Positions 8,347-20,673 of a DNA stretch of 64,000 bases are shown piece after piece. Within the stretch, counting starts at the first letter, position 1. Each line of letters starts with the position of its first letter. The position numbers and the translations under genes were made by a program. Source of the DNA: Myxococcota bacterium (GTDB lineage Bacteria; Myxococcota_A; Bradymonadia; UBA7976; UBA1532); the NCBI GenBank assembly GCA_963169045.1, contig CAUJDF010000042.1, forward strand, positions 1 to 64,000, written 5' to 3'. A model generated the notes under the pieces. It did no database searches, had not been told where the DNA came from, and saw only the letters and a list, made by a program, of their open reading frames with translations.

Positions 8347-11004
8347 ATGTCCCGTCTGCTCCTGGCCCTGGCGTTCATCGTGGCGGCGTCCGCCGCGCAC
8401 GCTCAGATCGAGCCGCGCGTCCTGGTCATCGTCGACACGTCGGGCTCGATGCTCTGGGACTACGACGACACCTCCGACTGCCGCGGCGACGGATCCCAGG
8501 CGTTCCCGCATCGGACCTGCCAGCTCGGCAGCAAGATGTTCCACGCCAAGCAGTCGCTGACCTCGGTGATCAACGAGTCGGACGACGTCCAGTTCGGGCT
8601 GATGCGCTACGGACAGCTCGAGCCGGGCCAGGCCGGCTTCGGCAACCGGCGCAACCTGGTCGGCGCCCAGTACCGCGACGCCGCAGGCAACGTCGTGCCG
8701 ATCAATTACGACGGCGCGACGCCCGGGTGCTCGGCGGCCAACCTGCTCGTGCCCCCCGGCGACAACAGCGCGCCCGGCGTGCTGCAGTGGCTCGACGGCC
8801 GGGAGAACTACCCGAACGACAAGGAGCTGCGCGGCAACGGCTACACGCCGCTCACCCAGTCGCTCGCCAGCGCCGAGCAGCAGCTGGTCAACCTCATCGG
8901 CAACGACCCGCAGTCCGACTGCCGCCCCTGGTTCGTGCTGCTCCTGACCGACGGCTTCCAGCAGTGCCCCGAGGGCGACGCCAACGATCCCGCCTACCGC
9001 CTCCAGGTCCGCCAGGAGCTCGAGCGGCGCGCCACCGCGCTGCGCAACCTGAACGTGAACGGCGAACGGCACGACGTGCGCACCTTCGTCGTCGGCTTTG
9101 GCCCGGGCACCGAGTTCGCCACCGAGCTCGACGCGGTGGCGCGCGCCGGCGGCACCGCCGTCGACCGCAACAATCGCATCGACCTGCGCAACGGCACCGC
9201 CTACCAGGCCAACGATCCACGGGGGCTCGTCCAGGCGCTGCGCGACGCGATCCGGAACGCCCAGCCCCGCGAGCTCTGCAACGGCGTGGACGACAACTGC
9301 GACGGCCAGGCGGACGAGGGCTTTCCGCTCGTCGGCCAGCCGTGCGCCGTCGGCGTGGGCGCCTGCGGCCGCGACGGCGTGGTGGTCTGCTCCGCCGACG
9401 GCCAGGGCACCGTCTGCAACGCCCAGCCGGGCGACCAGGCCGCCGAGGTCTGCGACGGGGCCGACAACGACTGCGACGGCCAGATCGACGAGGGCACGCG
9501 CAACGCATGTGGGGAGTGCGGCGCCGACCGCGCCGAGGAGTGCAACGGCCGCGACGACGACTGCGACGGCGCGACGGACGAGGGCGCGCTCAACGCGTGC
9601 GGCGACTGCGGCCGGCTCCCTCAGGAGGTCTGCAACCAGCGCGACGACGATTGCGACGGCCGCGTCGACGAAGGCACGCAGAACGCGTGCGGCGGCTGCG
9701 GCGACGTGCCGGTCGAGGTCTGCAACTGCGAGGACGACGACTGCGACCGCCAGATCGACGACGGCCTGAACTGCCCGCGCTGCGACTGCGACCCGCAGGC
9801 CGAGCGCTGCAACGGTGTCGACGACGACTGCGACGGCGAGATCGACGACGGCGTGCTCAACGCGTGCGGCCAGTGCGGCGCCGAACCCGAGGAGATCTGC
9901 AACGGCCTCGACGACGACTGCGACCAGTCGATCGACGAGAGCTTCCCGGAGCAGGGTCGTCCCTGCGGCAGCGACGAGGGCGAGTGCCGCGCCGGCCGCA
10001 GCGTGTGCATCGACGGCAACGTCGAGTGCCAGGGTGGCGTCGAGCCGCAGCAGGAGCTCTGCAACCAGCTCGACGACGACTGCGACGGTGTGATCGACGA
10101 CGGCGCGGCGAACGCCTGCGGCTACTGCGGGCCGCCCCGCCGCGAGGTCTGCGACAACATCGACAACGACTGCGACGGCGCCGCCGACGTCGGGGATGGC
10201 ATCTGCCGCGAGTCCGACACGTGCGTGAACGGCGAGTGCGCGCCGCCCTGCCAGGCCGGTGAGTGCTTCGACAACCGCGTCTGCGTCCACGGCGCCTGCG
10301 TGACGCCCTGCCGCAACACCGACTGCCCCGACGGGTGGGTGTGTCAGAACGGTCAGTGCGACGATCCCTGCGACGGCATCGTCTGCCCGAACGGCACCTA
10401 CTGCACGCTCGGCCGGTGCGAGCAGTACGACTGTTACGGCCCCGAGGGCTGCCCCGAGGGACAGATGTGCCGCGGCGGTGAGTGCGTCGACGACCCCTGC
10501 GCCGCCGCCGGTTGCCGCCCCGACCAGGGCTGCATCGACGGCCAGTGCTTCGACTCGTGCCGCGACGTGGCCTGCCCGGCCGGCGAGCGCTGCATCAACG
10601 GCGCTTGCGGCGCCGATCCGTGCGCCCGCGCCAACTGCCCGTACCCGCTGACCTGCGAGGACGGACAGTGCGTCGAGGATCCCTGCTTCGAGGTCGACTG
10701 CCCGACCGGCCACATCTGCCTCGGCGGCCAGTGCGTCGAGGACCCGTGCAACGCCATGGTCTGCCCGACGGGCATCGCGTGTCACCGCGGCCGCTGCGTG
10801 GAGCCGGTGAGCGGCAACGACGGCGACGACGGCCCGCTCGAGGGCGCCGACGGGGGCGTCGGTGTCGATGACGGCGGCAAGAACGCCGCCAGCGACGGCT
10901 GCGCCTGCCGCGCCACCTCGACCGCTTCGCCGGTGGGGTCTTTCGGCTTGCTCCTTCTGGCCGCGGTCGGCATCATGCGCCGCCGAAGGAGCCACCGTGG
11001 CTGA
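8347..11004 (+). CDS. Secreted VWA / MopE-like Cys-rich protein with MYXO-CTERM tail
   Basis: Cell-surface protein of 885 residues. The ATG has a strong GAGGAGG site 6 bp upstream and begins a Sec signal (LLLALAFIVAASAAHA). Residues about 25-300 form a von Willebrand A domain with MIDAS residues (VDTSGSMLWD, then GYTPLTQ, then LLLTDGF). Nine MopE-like units follow of the type CNGVDDNCDGQADEG, rich in Asp and Cys and likely calcium-binding and disulfide-bonded. About eight EGF-like Cys repeats (CPxGxxCxxGxC) come next. The end, DGCACRA then a hydrophobic helix and RRRRSHRG, fits the MYXO-CTERM sorting signal, which is processed for surface anchoring. Adhesion or matrix binding is inferred. Its last 8 bp overlap yhbY. 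Confidence 0.85.
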   Translation: MSRLLLALAFIVAASAAHAQIEPRVLVIVDTSGSMLWDYDDTSDCRGDGSQAFPHRTCQLGSKMFHAKQSLTSVINESDDVQFGLMRYGQLEPGQAGFGNRRNLVGAQYRDAAGNVVPINYDGATPGCSAANLLVPPGDNSAPGVLQWLDGRENYPNDKELRGNGYTPLTQSLASAEQQLVNLIGNDPQSDCRPWFVLLLTDGFQQCPEGDANDPAYRLQVRQELERRATALRNLNVNGERHDVRTFVVGFGPGTEFATELDAVARAGGTAVDRNNRIDLRNGTAYQANDPRGLVQALRDAIRNAQPRELCNGVDDNCDGQADEGFPLVGQPCAVGVGACGRDGVVVCSADGQGTVCNAQPGDQAAEVCDGADNDCDGQIDEGTRNACGECGADRAEECNGRDDDCDGATDEGALNACGDCGRLPQEVCNQRDDDCDGRVDEGTQNACGGCGDVPVEVCNCEDDDCDRQIDDGLNCPRCDCDPQAERCNGVDDDCDGEIDDGVLNACGQCGAEPEEICNGLDDDCDQSIDESFPEQGRPCGSDEGECRAGRSVCIDGNVECQGGVEPQQELCNQLDDDCDGVIDDGAANACGYCGPPRREVCDNIDNDCDGAADVGDGICRESDTCVNGECAPPCQAGECFDNRVCVHGACVTPCRNTDCPDGWVCQNGQCDDPCDGIVCPNGTYCTLGRCEQYDCYGPEGCPEGQMCRGGECVDDPCAAAGCRPDQGCIDGQCFDSCRDVACPAGERCINGACGADPCARANCPYPLTCEDGQCVEDPCFEVDCPTGHICLGGQCVEDPCNAMVCPTGIACHRGRCVEPVSGNDGDDGPLEGADGGVGVDDGGKNAASDGCACRATSTASPVGSFGLLLLAAVGIMRRRRSHRG

Positions 11005-11398
11005 AGGTCCAGATCCCCGCGAGGGGACGACGCCCCCGCCCGCCCGCAATCCGGTCGCCCTGACCGGCATGCAGCGCCGCGCCCTGCGCGGCCTCGGTCA
11101 CCACCTCAAGCCGGTCGTCCAGATCGGCAAGGGCGGCGTGACCGAGGGGGTGGTCGGCGCCGCCCGTGACGCGCTCGAGCGCCACGAGCTGATCAAGGTG
11201 ACGGTCCTGCCGGAGTCGCCCGACGACCGCAAGACCGCGCCGCAGATGCTGGCCGACGCCACCGGTGCCCACGTGGCGCAGATCCTGGGTCGAACGAGCC
11301 TGCTGTACCGGCGGCGCCACGACGATCCGGCCATCGCGCTGCCCGGCCCGTTCGAAGAAGCCCCGCGGCCGGGTGCGCCGGAGATCCCCAAGCGTTGA
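10997..11398 (+). CDS. yhbY: YhbY/CRM-domain RNA-binding protein
   Basis: This 133-residue protein has the CRM fold (KH-like) of the ribosome-assembly factor YhbY. The signature is clear: [32 protein letters not shown], broken here as [18 protein letters not shown] and [14 protein letters not shown], then [11 protein letters not shown] 10997 has an AAGGAG site. It overlaps the preceding surface-protein gene by 8 bp and its stop overlaps the next start, so expression is probably coupled. The acidic, Pro-rich C-terminal extension (about 110-133) is not part of the core domain. Its likely role is pre-50S ribosome binding. Confidence 0.9.
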   Translation: MAEGPDPREGTTPPPARNPVALTGMQRRALRGLGHHLKPVVQIGKGGVTEGVVGAARDALERHELIKVTVLPESPDDRKTAPQMLADATGAHVAQILGRTSLLYRRRHDDPAIALPGPFEEAPRPGAPEIPKR

Positions 11399-12006
11399 TC
11401 CTTCAGATGGACGGGCGATTCCCGTCGCCCCACCGCATCGAGCGCGTCGTGTCCTTCCTCGAGGACGACGGCGTGATCGCCATCCCGACCGACACCACCT
11501 ACGCGCTGGCGTGCCTGCCCGACCACAAGAGCGCGGTCGAGCGGCTCGTCGCGTTGCGGCGACTCGACGCGCGAAAGCCGCTGGCGCTGATGTTCCGCGA
11601 TCTCGCGCACATCGCCGAGTACACGATGGTCGACGACCGGGCGTACCGCATCCTGCGGCGGTATCTGCCCGGGCCGTACTGCTTCATCCTCGAGGCCGGC
11701 CGCAAGCTGCCGCGCACCATCGGCGACAAGCGCAAGCGCGTCGGCGTGCGCATCCCCGCCCACGGCGTGCCGCAGGCCATCCTGAGCGCCATCGACACGC
11801 CGCTCATCGTGACGAGCGCCATCGATCCCGACAACGGCGAGATGCTGACCGACCCTTGGGCCACCGAAGCGTGCTTCGGACATGGCCTGGCGGTGGTGCT
11901 CGACGGCGGCGACGTGCCCGGCGTGCCGTCGACGATCGTCGACCTCACCACCGAGACGCCGGAGCTTGTGCGCGCCGGCCTCGGCCCCGCCGCCGACTTC
12001 CAGTAG
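11395..12006 (+). CDS. YrdC/YciO-family threonylcarbamoyl-AMP synthase-like protein
   Basis: 203 residues with the Sua5/YrdC/YciO fold that makes threonylcarbamoyl-adenylate for t6A tRNA modification. Visible motifs are [15 protein letters not shown] (nucleotide site), [11 protein letters not shown], and [17 protein letters not shown]. It looks closest to the YciO branch, whose in vivo activity is less certain than that of TsaC. I start at TTG 11395, which overlaps the yhbY stop and has GGAG upstream, giving [13 protein letters not shown] 11407 is the alternative. A hairpin terminator follows at 12018-12049. Confidence 0.85.
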   Translation: MILQMDGRFPSPHRIERVVSFLEDDGVIAIPTDTTYALACLPDHKSAVERLVALRRLDARKPLALMFRDLAHIAEYTMVDDRAYRILRRYLPGPYCFILEAGRKLPRTIGDKRKRVGVRIPAHGVPQAILSAIDTPLIVTSAIDPDNGEMLTDPWATEACFGHGLAVVLDGGDVPGVPSTIVDLTTETPELVRAGLGPAADFQ

Positions 12007-12015
12007 CGAGAAATG

Positions 12016-12049
12016 AAAAAGGCCGGACCCCGTCAGGGATCCGGCCTTT
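12016..12049 (-). terminator. Intrinsic terminator after tRNA-Pro, also facing the convergent gene
   Basis: The arms AAAGGCCGGA (12018-12027) and TCCGGCCTTT (12040-12049) form a GC-rich stem with a 12-nt loop. On the minus strand the stem is followed by five T's, a good end for the tRNA-containing transcript. On the plus strand the T-run is only three long, so it may serve the YrdC-family gene less efficiently. Confidence 0.8.
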
Positions 12050-12050
12050 C

Positions 12051-12800
<750 letters not shown>

Positions 12801-12804
<4 letters not shown>

Positions 12805-14120
12805 CGAGGCTCCCTCTCTTCCTGACGACGCAGGCGGGCGGCGAAGAACCCGTCCATCGCGTGTCGGTGCGGCCAGGTGCGCACGAAAGCGCCGTCGAGC
12901 ACAGGCGCCCAGTCCACGGCGCCGGGTGGCGGCGATTCCAGCGTGAACTCGGGGTGTTCGGTCAGGAACGAGCCGACGACCTCCGGTCCCTCGGCGGGCA
13001 TCACCGAGCAGACGCTGTAGACCAGCACACCGCCGGGGCGCACCGCCGTCGCCGCCGCGCGCAGGGCCCGCGCCTGCGCGGCGGCCATCTCGGCGACGGC
13101 CTCGGGCGTCCGGCGCCAGCGCATCTCGGGATGGCGGCGGAGGACGCCGAGGCCGCTGCAGGGCGCGTCGAGCAGCACGCGGTCGAAGGTGCGGCCCGGC
13201 GGCGTCGTCACGTCATGGCGGGCGACTTCACAGAGCGGACGGTCGGCCATCAGCTCGGCGAGGCGGCGGACCTTGCCTTCGTGGATGTCGGTGGCCCACA
13301 GGCGGCCCTCTCCGCGCATGGCGCGGGCGACGTAGCGGGTCTTGCCGCCCGGGGCGGCGCATGCGTCCCAGATGGCCTCTCCCGGGCGTGGATCGAGGAG
13401 GAGCACCACCAGTTGCGCCGCCTCGTCCTGCGCGACCCAGCGCCCGGCGCAAAACGACGCGCCCTCGAACGGCGCGGGGTGGTCGTCCAGGCGCAGCGCC
13501 TCGGGCGCGTACTTGCCGGGCCCCGCGCGGCCACCCTCCGCCGCGAGCTCCGCGGCCAGCGCCTCGCGCGTGAGCCCGGGCGCGTCGGGACGGACGGTCA
13601 GGGGCGCCGGCTCGTTGTTGGCGGCGCACAGCCGCTCGGCCTCCTCGGCGCCGAGGAAGCCGACGAAAGCCTGCACCAGCCAGTCCGGGTGGCTGAGGCG
13701 AACGCCGGGGTCTACCGGCTCGGGCCCCGGGCCCTCGCGCTGGACGGCGCGCAGCACGCCGTTCACGAGCCGCACCGCGCCCTCGCCACCGACCTCGCGG
13801 GCGAGATCGACGGTGGCGTGCACCGCGGCGCGCTCCGGGATGCGCTGCAAGAAGAAGAGCTGATAGACGCCAAGCCGCAGGATCTGCAGCAGGTCGCGAG
13901 GCGTAGCGTCGAGGCCCCGCCGCAAGCGCGGCGCCAGGACCGCGTCGAGACGGCGCCGCCAGCGCTGCACACCCATCACGAGCTCGAGCGCCAGCGCGCG
14001 GTCCCGGCCGTCGAGGCCGGCCCGCCGTGCCGCCGCCTCGAGGGCCGGCTGCAGGAACGCCTGTTGCTCGTCGATCGCCCGCAGCGCCTCGAGCGCCACC
14101 GAGCGGGCGCCGCGCTTCAT
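12801..14120 (-). CDS. rsmB: 16S rRNA (cytosine-967-C5)-methyltransferase
   Basis: Methylates C967 of 16S rRNA using SAM. It has 439 residues. The N-terminal NusB-like RNA-binding domain (about 1-135, with [20 protein letters not shown]) is followed by the methyltransferase core. SAM motif I reads [14 protein letters not shown]. The catalytic cysteines are in [18 protein letters not shown] (motif IV) and [12 protein letters not shown] (motif VI; many homologues have YSTCT). ATG overlaps the fmt stop by 4 bp and its stop overlaps the rpe start, so translation is coupled throughout. Confidence 0.95.
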
Positions 14121-15046
14121 AGTCGGAGGAGCCCGCGCTCGCCGCGCACGAACTCGGCGCCGCCGACGGGTCGGCGCCCGGCACGCTGGACGCGCAGCAA
14201 CGTGACCGCGCCCTCGCCGCACGCCACGCGGGGTCCGTCGGCGTCCCGGGCGAGGATCGTGCCCGGCTCGCCACCGCCCTCGGCCAGGCGCGTCGCCAGG
14301 ATCTTGAGTGGGCCGTCGGTGAAGTCGACGAAGGCGCCCGGCCAAGGCGTGGCGCCGCGCACGCGATCGTGGACGCGCTTCGCGGGCCAGCGCCAGTCGA
14401 GGCGGCCGTCCTCCTTCTCGAGACGCCGCGCGATGGTCACGCCCTCGGCCGGCTGCGGCTGAAAGCGCAGCGCCTCCTCGGCGCAGAGCATGCGGACGGC
14501 GTCGCTCAGCGCCTCGGCGCCGATGCGCATCAGGCGGTCGTGCAGCTCGCCGGCGGTCTCGTCGGGACCGATGGGCGTCCGGCGCATGAGGGCCACCGCG
14601 CCGGTGTCCATGCCCACGTCCATGCGCATGATCGAGACGCCGGTCTCGGTGTCGCCCTCCATGACGGCCCACTGGATGGGCGCCGCGCCTCGCCACCGCG
14701 GCAGCAGGCTCGCGTGCACGTTCAGGCAGCCGAAGCGCGGCAGGTCGAGGTAGCGCTTCGGCAGAATCTTGCCGTAGGCGGTCACCACGCAGAGGTCGGG
14801 CCGGATCGCCTGAAGCGCCGAGTAGCTGGCGTCGCTCAGGCGCTCCCACTGGAAGAGGGGCACGCCGTGACGCGCGCCGCACGCGGCGACCGGCGTCTGC
14901 TCGACCTGCTGGCCGCGACCGCGGGGACGGTCCGGCTGGCTGACGACCGCGCGCACGTCGCACCCGAGCGCGAAGAGCGCCTCGAGCGAGGGCACCGCGA
15001 AGTCGGGCGTGCCCATGAACACGACCCGGAGGTCCGCGAGCTTCAT
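14117..15046 (-). CDS. fmt: Methionyl-tRNA formyltransferase
   Basis: Formylates initiator Met-tRNA with 10-formyl-THF. It is 309 residues long, the standard size. Visible are MGTPDFAVPSLEAL at the N-terminus, SQPDRPRGRG, the catalytic Asn/His/Asp region (LNVHASLLPRWRGAAPIQWA ... GDTETGVSIMRMD) and the C-terminal OB-fold. The start overlaps the def stop and the stop overlaps the rsmB start, each by 4 bp. Its partner def removes the formyl group later, and the two are paired in most bacteria. Confidence 0.96.
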   Translation of the reverse strand: MKLADLRVVFMGTPDFAVPSLEALFALGCDVRAVVSQPDRPRGRGQQVEQTPVAACGARHGVPLFQWERLSDASYSALQAIRPDLCVVTAYGKILPKRYLDLPRFGCLNVHASLLPRWRGAAPIQWAVMEGDTETGVSIMRMDVGMDTGAVALMRRTPIGPDETAGELHDRLMRIGAEALSDAVRMLCAEEALRFQPQPAEGVTIARRLEKEDGRLDWRWPAKRVHDRVRGATPWPGAFVDFTDGPLKILATRLAEGGGEPGTILARDADGPRVACGEGAVTLLRVQRAGRRPVGGAEFVRGERGLLRL

Positions 15047-15561
15047 CCGGCGGATCCGACGGAGCGCTCGGCGGCCTCGTATTCCGCGAGCACCGCTTTG
15101 CGCTCGAGCGGGCCGAGGCGATCGAAGTAGAGCAGGCCCTCGAGGTGGTCCATCTCATGCTGGACGCAGACGGACTCGAGGCCTTCGCACTCGCGCCGGA
15201 CGGCGTGGCCATCGCGGTCGAGGTACTCGACGACGATGCGCTCGGCGCGCGTGACCTCGGCGCGGACGCCGGGCACCGAGAGGCAGCCCTCACACCAGAC
15301 GATCTCGCCCTCGCTGGCGACGATCTCGGGGTTGATCATCGCGACGGGCCGACGCGGCTCGCCCTTCGGTGCGAGGTCCATGACGAGCACCCGGCGGCGG
15401 TCGCCCACCTGGATGGCGGCGAGGCCCACGCCGCCGTCGGCGTACATGGTCTCGACCATGTCGTCGAGGAAGCGGCGCAGGTCGTCGTCGACGCGTTCGA
15501 CCGGCACGGCGCGGTCGCGTAGCCGGGGGTTCGGCCAGGTGAGGACTTCGAGGACCGCCAT
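15043..15561 (-). CDS. def: Peptide deformylase
   Basis: Metal-dependent removal of N-formyl from nascent proteins. 172 residues with all three motifs: GVGLAAIQV (motif 1, GxGLAAxQ), EGCLS (motif 2) and QHEMDHLEG (motif 3). The Cys and two His are the metal ligands and the motif 3 Glu is catalytic. It begins 6 bp after the stop of the receiver/DUF4388 gene and overlaps fmt by 4 bp. Confidence 0.96.
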   Translation of the reverse strand: MAVLEVLTWPNPRLRDRAVPVERVDDDLRRFLDDMVETMYADGGVGLAAIQVGDRRRVLVMDLAPKGEPRRPVAMINPEIVASEGEIVWCEGCLSVPGVRAEVTRAERIVVEYLDRDGHAVRRECEGLESVCVQHEMDHLEGLLYFDRLGPLERKAVLAEYEAAERSVGSAG

Positions 15562-15567
15562 CGTCGC

Positions 15568-18204
15568 CTACTCCAGGTTGCGCTCGTAGAGGGACCGCCG
15601 GCGCGGATCGGAGAGCATCGCGTACGCGTCGTCCAGCACGTCGGCGATTTCCTGTACGGGATGCCACAACGGGCCGTCCCGCCGCACGCGGTGCGGATCG
15701 AACTGGCGGCGCAGGCGCTCCCACGCGGCGCGGATCTCGGCGCCGGTGGCGCTGCGGGGGACGGCGAGGACCTGGAAGTAGTCGGCGGTCCGGCAGATGA
15801 CGTGGCGCTCGGCGACGAGCTCGGCGAAGCCGGGCATCTGGTCGGCAGTGCGCGGCGCACCGGCGCGGGCGACCGCGTCCGGGCCGAGGGGCGGAAGCGG
15901 CCCGCGCCGGCGGCCGGCGGGCGCCTCGACGAGGCCGAGCACGGCGAAGCCGTACAGCACGGCGAGCGCGTCGACGTCGCCCACCTCGGCGGCGCGCGCG
16001 ACCTCGAGCACCGTGCGGCGCCCGTCGGCGGCACGATGCACCGCCTCTTCGTCGGGCCGGAGCACGAGGCCCGCCGGCAGAGGTCGGCCCGGGCGCGGGA
16101 CGGGCGCGAGGCTGACCGTCCCGAACGCGCGATAGAGGCGCAAGCGTCCGTATTTCCTGCGGATACCGTCGAGGATGAGCCGGCCGGGATGCATGCCGAG
16201 ATCGACGGGATCGAGCGGACGGGGGCCGCCGCGGACGACCAGCGCCTCCCCGGCCTCGAGCCCGAACAGCCCGACGACACGCTCGATCACGTAGCCACGC
16301 AGGGCGCGGTAGACGTCCTCGGGCTGAAGGTAACCCGCCTCGATCAGCACCTCTTCGGGACTCGCGCCGGCCGCCTCGGCCCGCGCGCGCGCCTCCGCGA
16401 GCATGGAGCGGGCGACCAGACCCTCGCCGGTCAGGAACGAGGCGAGGTCCTCGGCGGGCTCGCTGCTGTCGGCGTAGACGGGCTGGCCGCCCTCGAGGAA
16501 GAGGCGGCGCAGGACGCCCGCCGAGGCGACCTCGACGCGGCCGCGCAGGCCGAGAGACGCGGCGGCCGCGAGCACCTCGCCGACGCCGCGCTGCTCGAGC
16601 GGGACGGCGCGCCCGTACTCGAGGAGCGCCTCGGGGTCGTCGGGAGACGGGGCGGGCGGCGCGGCGGGGCGTCGCCAGCCGCCTCCGCCCGGGACCTCGC
16701 CGAGCGGCGGCGGGGCCGGCGGGCCGAGGGCCGCGCCGGGCACGTTGTCTTCGAGACGCGACCAGCCGCCGGCGAGCGCGGCCTCGGACCAACGGTCGCC
16801 GCCGGCGCTCGCGCCGAGCGCCGTCGAGAGATCGTTCCACCCGCCGTCGGGCGCCGTCCGCGGCGTCGCGCGCAACGAATCCTTTTTCGGATCGAGGGGT
16901 TGCGCGGTCGGCGGCGCCGAGTCGAGCGCCGGATCGGACGGCCGCGCGCCGGCGGGCGGCTCCGGACGCCACGGTCCACCGGTCGATGAGGCCGGCGCCT
17001 GCGGCCGGGCCCATGGGCCGCCCGTCGCCCGCGCCGCGTCGTCCGGGCGCCATGGGCCGCCCGTCGCCCGCGCCGCGTCACCAGCTCTTGGAGGCGGCCC
17101 TCCGCCCGACCGAGCGGCGTCGTCGGCGCCGGACGGCGGAACCGCACCCGACCGCGTCGGCCCGTCCGCGCCGGACCAGGGCCCGCCGGTGGCCCGCGAC
17201 GGCTCCTCGCGCGACCACGGCCCGCCGGTCGCCTGCCCGGGCCGCTGCGGCTGCCACGGCCCGCCAGTGGCCCGCGCAGGGGGCCGCGCCTCTTCGGGCG
17301 GCGTCCAGGCGGTCCCGCCCGGCCGCGTCACCTCCGCACGCGACCACGGCCCGCCCGTCGCCCGCCCCGCCTCGTCGCCGCGGGGCGCGGATGGCCGGCT
17401 CGCGTCGGCGGCCGAACCGCCCGCCCACCAGCCGTCCGGCGCCTCGTCGCTCCCCTCGCGATGCGGCGGCGGCGGAAAGCGCCTCGGACCCGGCGCCGGC
17501 GGCGCCTCGCCCCGCAACACGGCCGCCGCCCGCGCGGCGATGGCGCTCTCCTCGCTCTTCGGGGACGGCTCGCCCGCGCCGGGCTCGCTCTCCTCGGCCG
17601 GCTCCTCGTCCGGCGCGTGCAGCAGCGTGTCGAGCGCCTGCCAGTCCGGCTCAGCAGCCACACGCGGCGCCGGTCCGCCGGCGAACACCTCGCGGATGGC
17701 CGCGTAGAGCTGCGGGTGGGGCGACTCGGGTTCGCCCGACCCCTGCCCGGCCGCGAGGGCCGCCGCCAGGGCCGCGTCGTCGAGGCCGCGCTGCCCCGCC
17801 TCGCGCGCCACCCGCGCCGCCAGCCCGTCGTCGCCTGGACCGATGTACGCCGCCACCTTGGCGACCAGGTCCTCGAGCTCGTCGGGCTTGCGGAAGTAGT
17901 GGTCGGCGCCGGCGGTGATCGCCTCGCTGACGCTGCGCACGTCCTCCTGGCCGGTGCCCATGAAGAGGATGGGCACCAGGGCGCCGAGGGGCCGCGTGCG
18001 GATGCCGCGGCACACCGCGCGCCCGCCGTCGTCGGGCAGCGTGAGGCTGATGACGACGAGGTCGGGCCGCTGGCCGTCGAAGGCCTGCAGCCCCTGCGCC
18101 GCCACGCGCTCGCGCACCGCCTCGTAACCGCGCGCCAGCAGGCGGCGGGCGAGGGCCTCGGCGAGGGCCACCTCATGCTCGACGATCAGGACCTTCTTCT
18201 GCAC
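15568..18204 (-). CDS. Pseudo-receiver / TGGPW-repeat / DUF4388 / J-like regulatory protein
   Basis: The 878-residue mosaic protein has an N-terminal CheY-like receiver (1-125) with the conserved Lys region (FRKPDEL), but the phospho-acceptor Asp is replaced (DLVVISLTLPDD). It probably cannot be phosphorylated in the usual way. A Pro/Gly-rich linker follows (about 130-520) with seven (R)ATGGPW repeats at about 280-408. Next comes a DUF4388-type domain (about 530-775: GVGEVLAAAASLGLRG, LFLEGGQPVYADSS). A J-domain-like end (about 804-878: YFQVLAVPRSATGAEIRAAW) reads FDPHR where HPD is expected. Related mosaics are common in Myxococcota, where some act in motility or polarity; the role here is unknown. 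It sits between priA and def in the operon. Confidence 0.8.
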   Translation of the reverse strand: MQKKVLIVEHEVALAEALARRLLARGYEAVRERVAAQGLQAFDGQRPDLVVISLTLPDDGGRAVCRGIRTRPLGALVPILFMGTGQEDVRSVSEAITAGADHYFRKPDELEDLVAKVAAYIGPGDDGLAARVAREAGQRGLDDAALAAALAAGQGSGEPESPHPQLYAAIREVFAGGPAPRVAAEPDWQALDTLLHAPDEEPAEESEPGAGEPSPKSEESAIAARAAAVLRGEAPPAPGPRRFPPPPHREGSDEAPDGWWAGGSAADASRPSAPRGDEAGRATGGPWSRAEVTRPGGTAWTPPEEARPPARATGGPWQPQRPGQATGGPWSREEPSRATGGPWSGADGPTRSGAVPPSGADDAARSGGGPPPRAGDAARATGGPWRPDDAARATGGPWARPQAPASSTGGPWRPEPPAGARPSDPALDSAPPTAQPLDPKKDSLRATPRTAPDGGWNDLSTALGASAGGDRWSEAALAGGWSRLEDNVPGAALGPPAPPPLGEVPGGGGWRRPAAPPAPSPDDPEALLEYGRAVPLEQRGVGEVLAAAASLGLRGRVEVASAGVLRRLFLEGGQPVYADSSEPAEDLASFLTGEGLVARSMLAEARARAEAAGASPEEVLIEAGYLQPEDVYRALRGYVIERVVGLFGLEAGEALVVRGGPRPLDPVDLGMHPGRLILDGIRRKYGRLRLYRAFGTVSLAPVPRPGRPLPAGLVLRPDEEAVHRAADGRRTVLEVARAAEVGDVDALAVLYGFAVLGLVEAPAGRRRGPLPPLGPDAVARAGAPRTADQMPGFAELVAERHVICRTADYFQVLAVPRSATGAEIRAAWERLRRQFDPHRVRRDGPLWHPVQEIADVLDDAYAMLSDPRRRSLYERNLE

Positions 18205-18234
18205 GGCTGGCGGGATGGTAGGTGATCGACCGCC

Positions 18235-20646
<2,412 letters not shown>

Positions 20647-20673
20647 TTCGCTCCGAGATCGATGGGACCGGCC

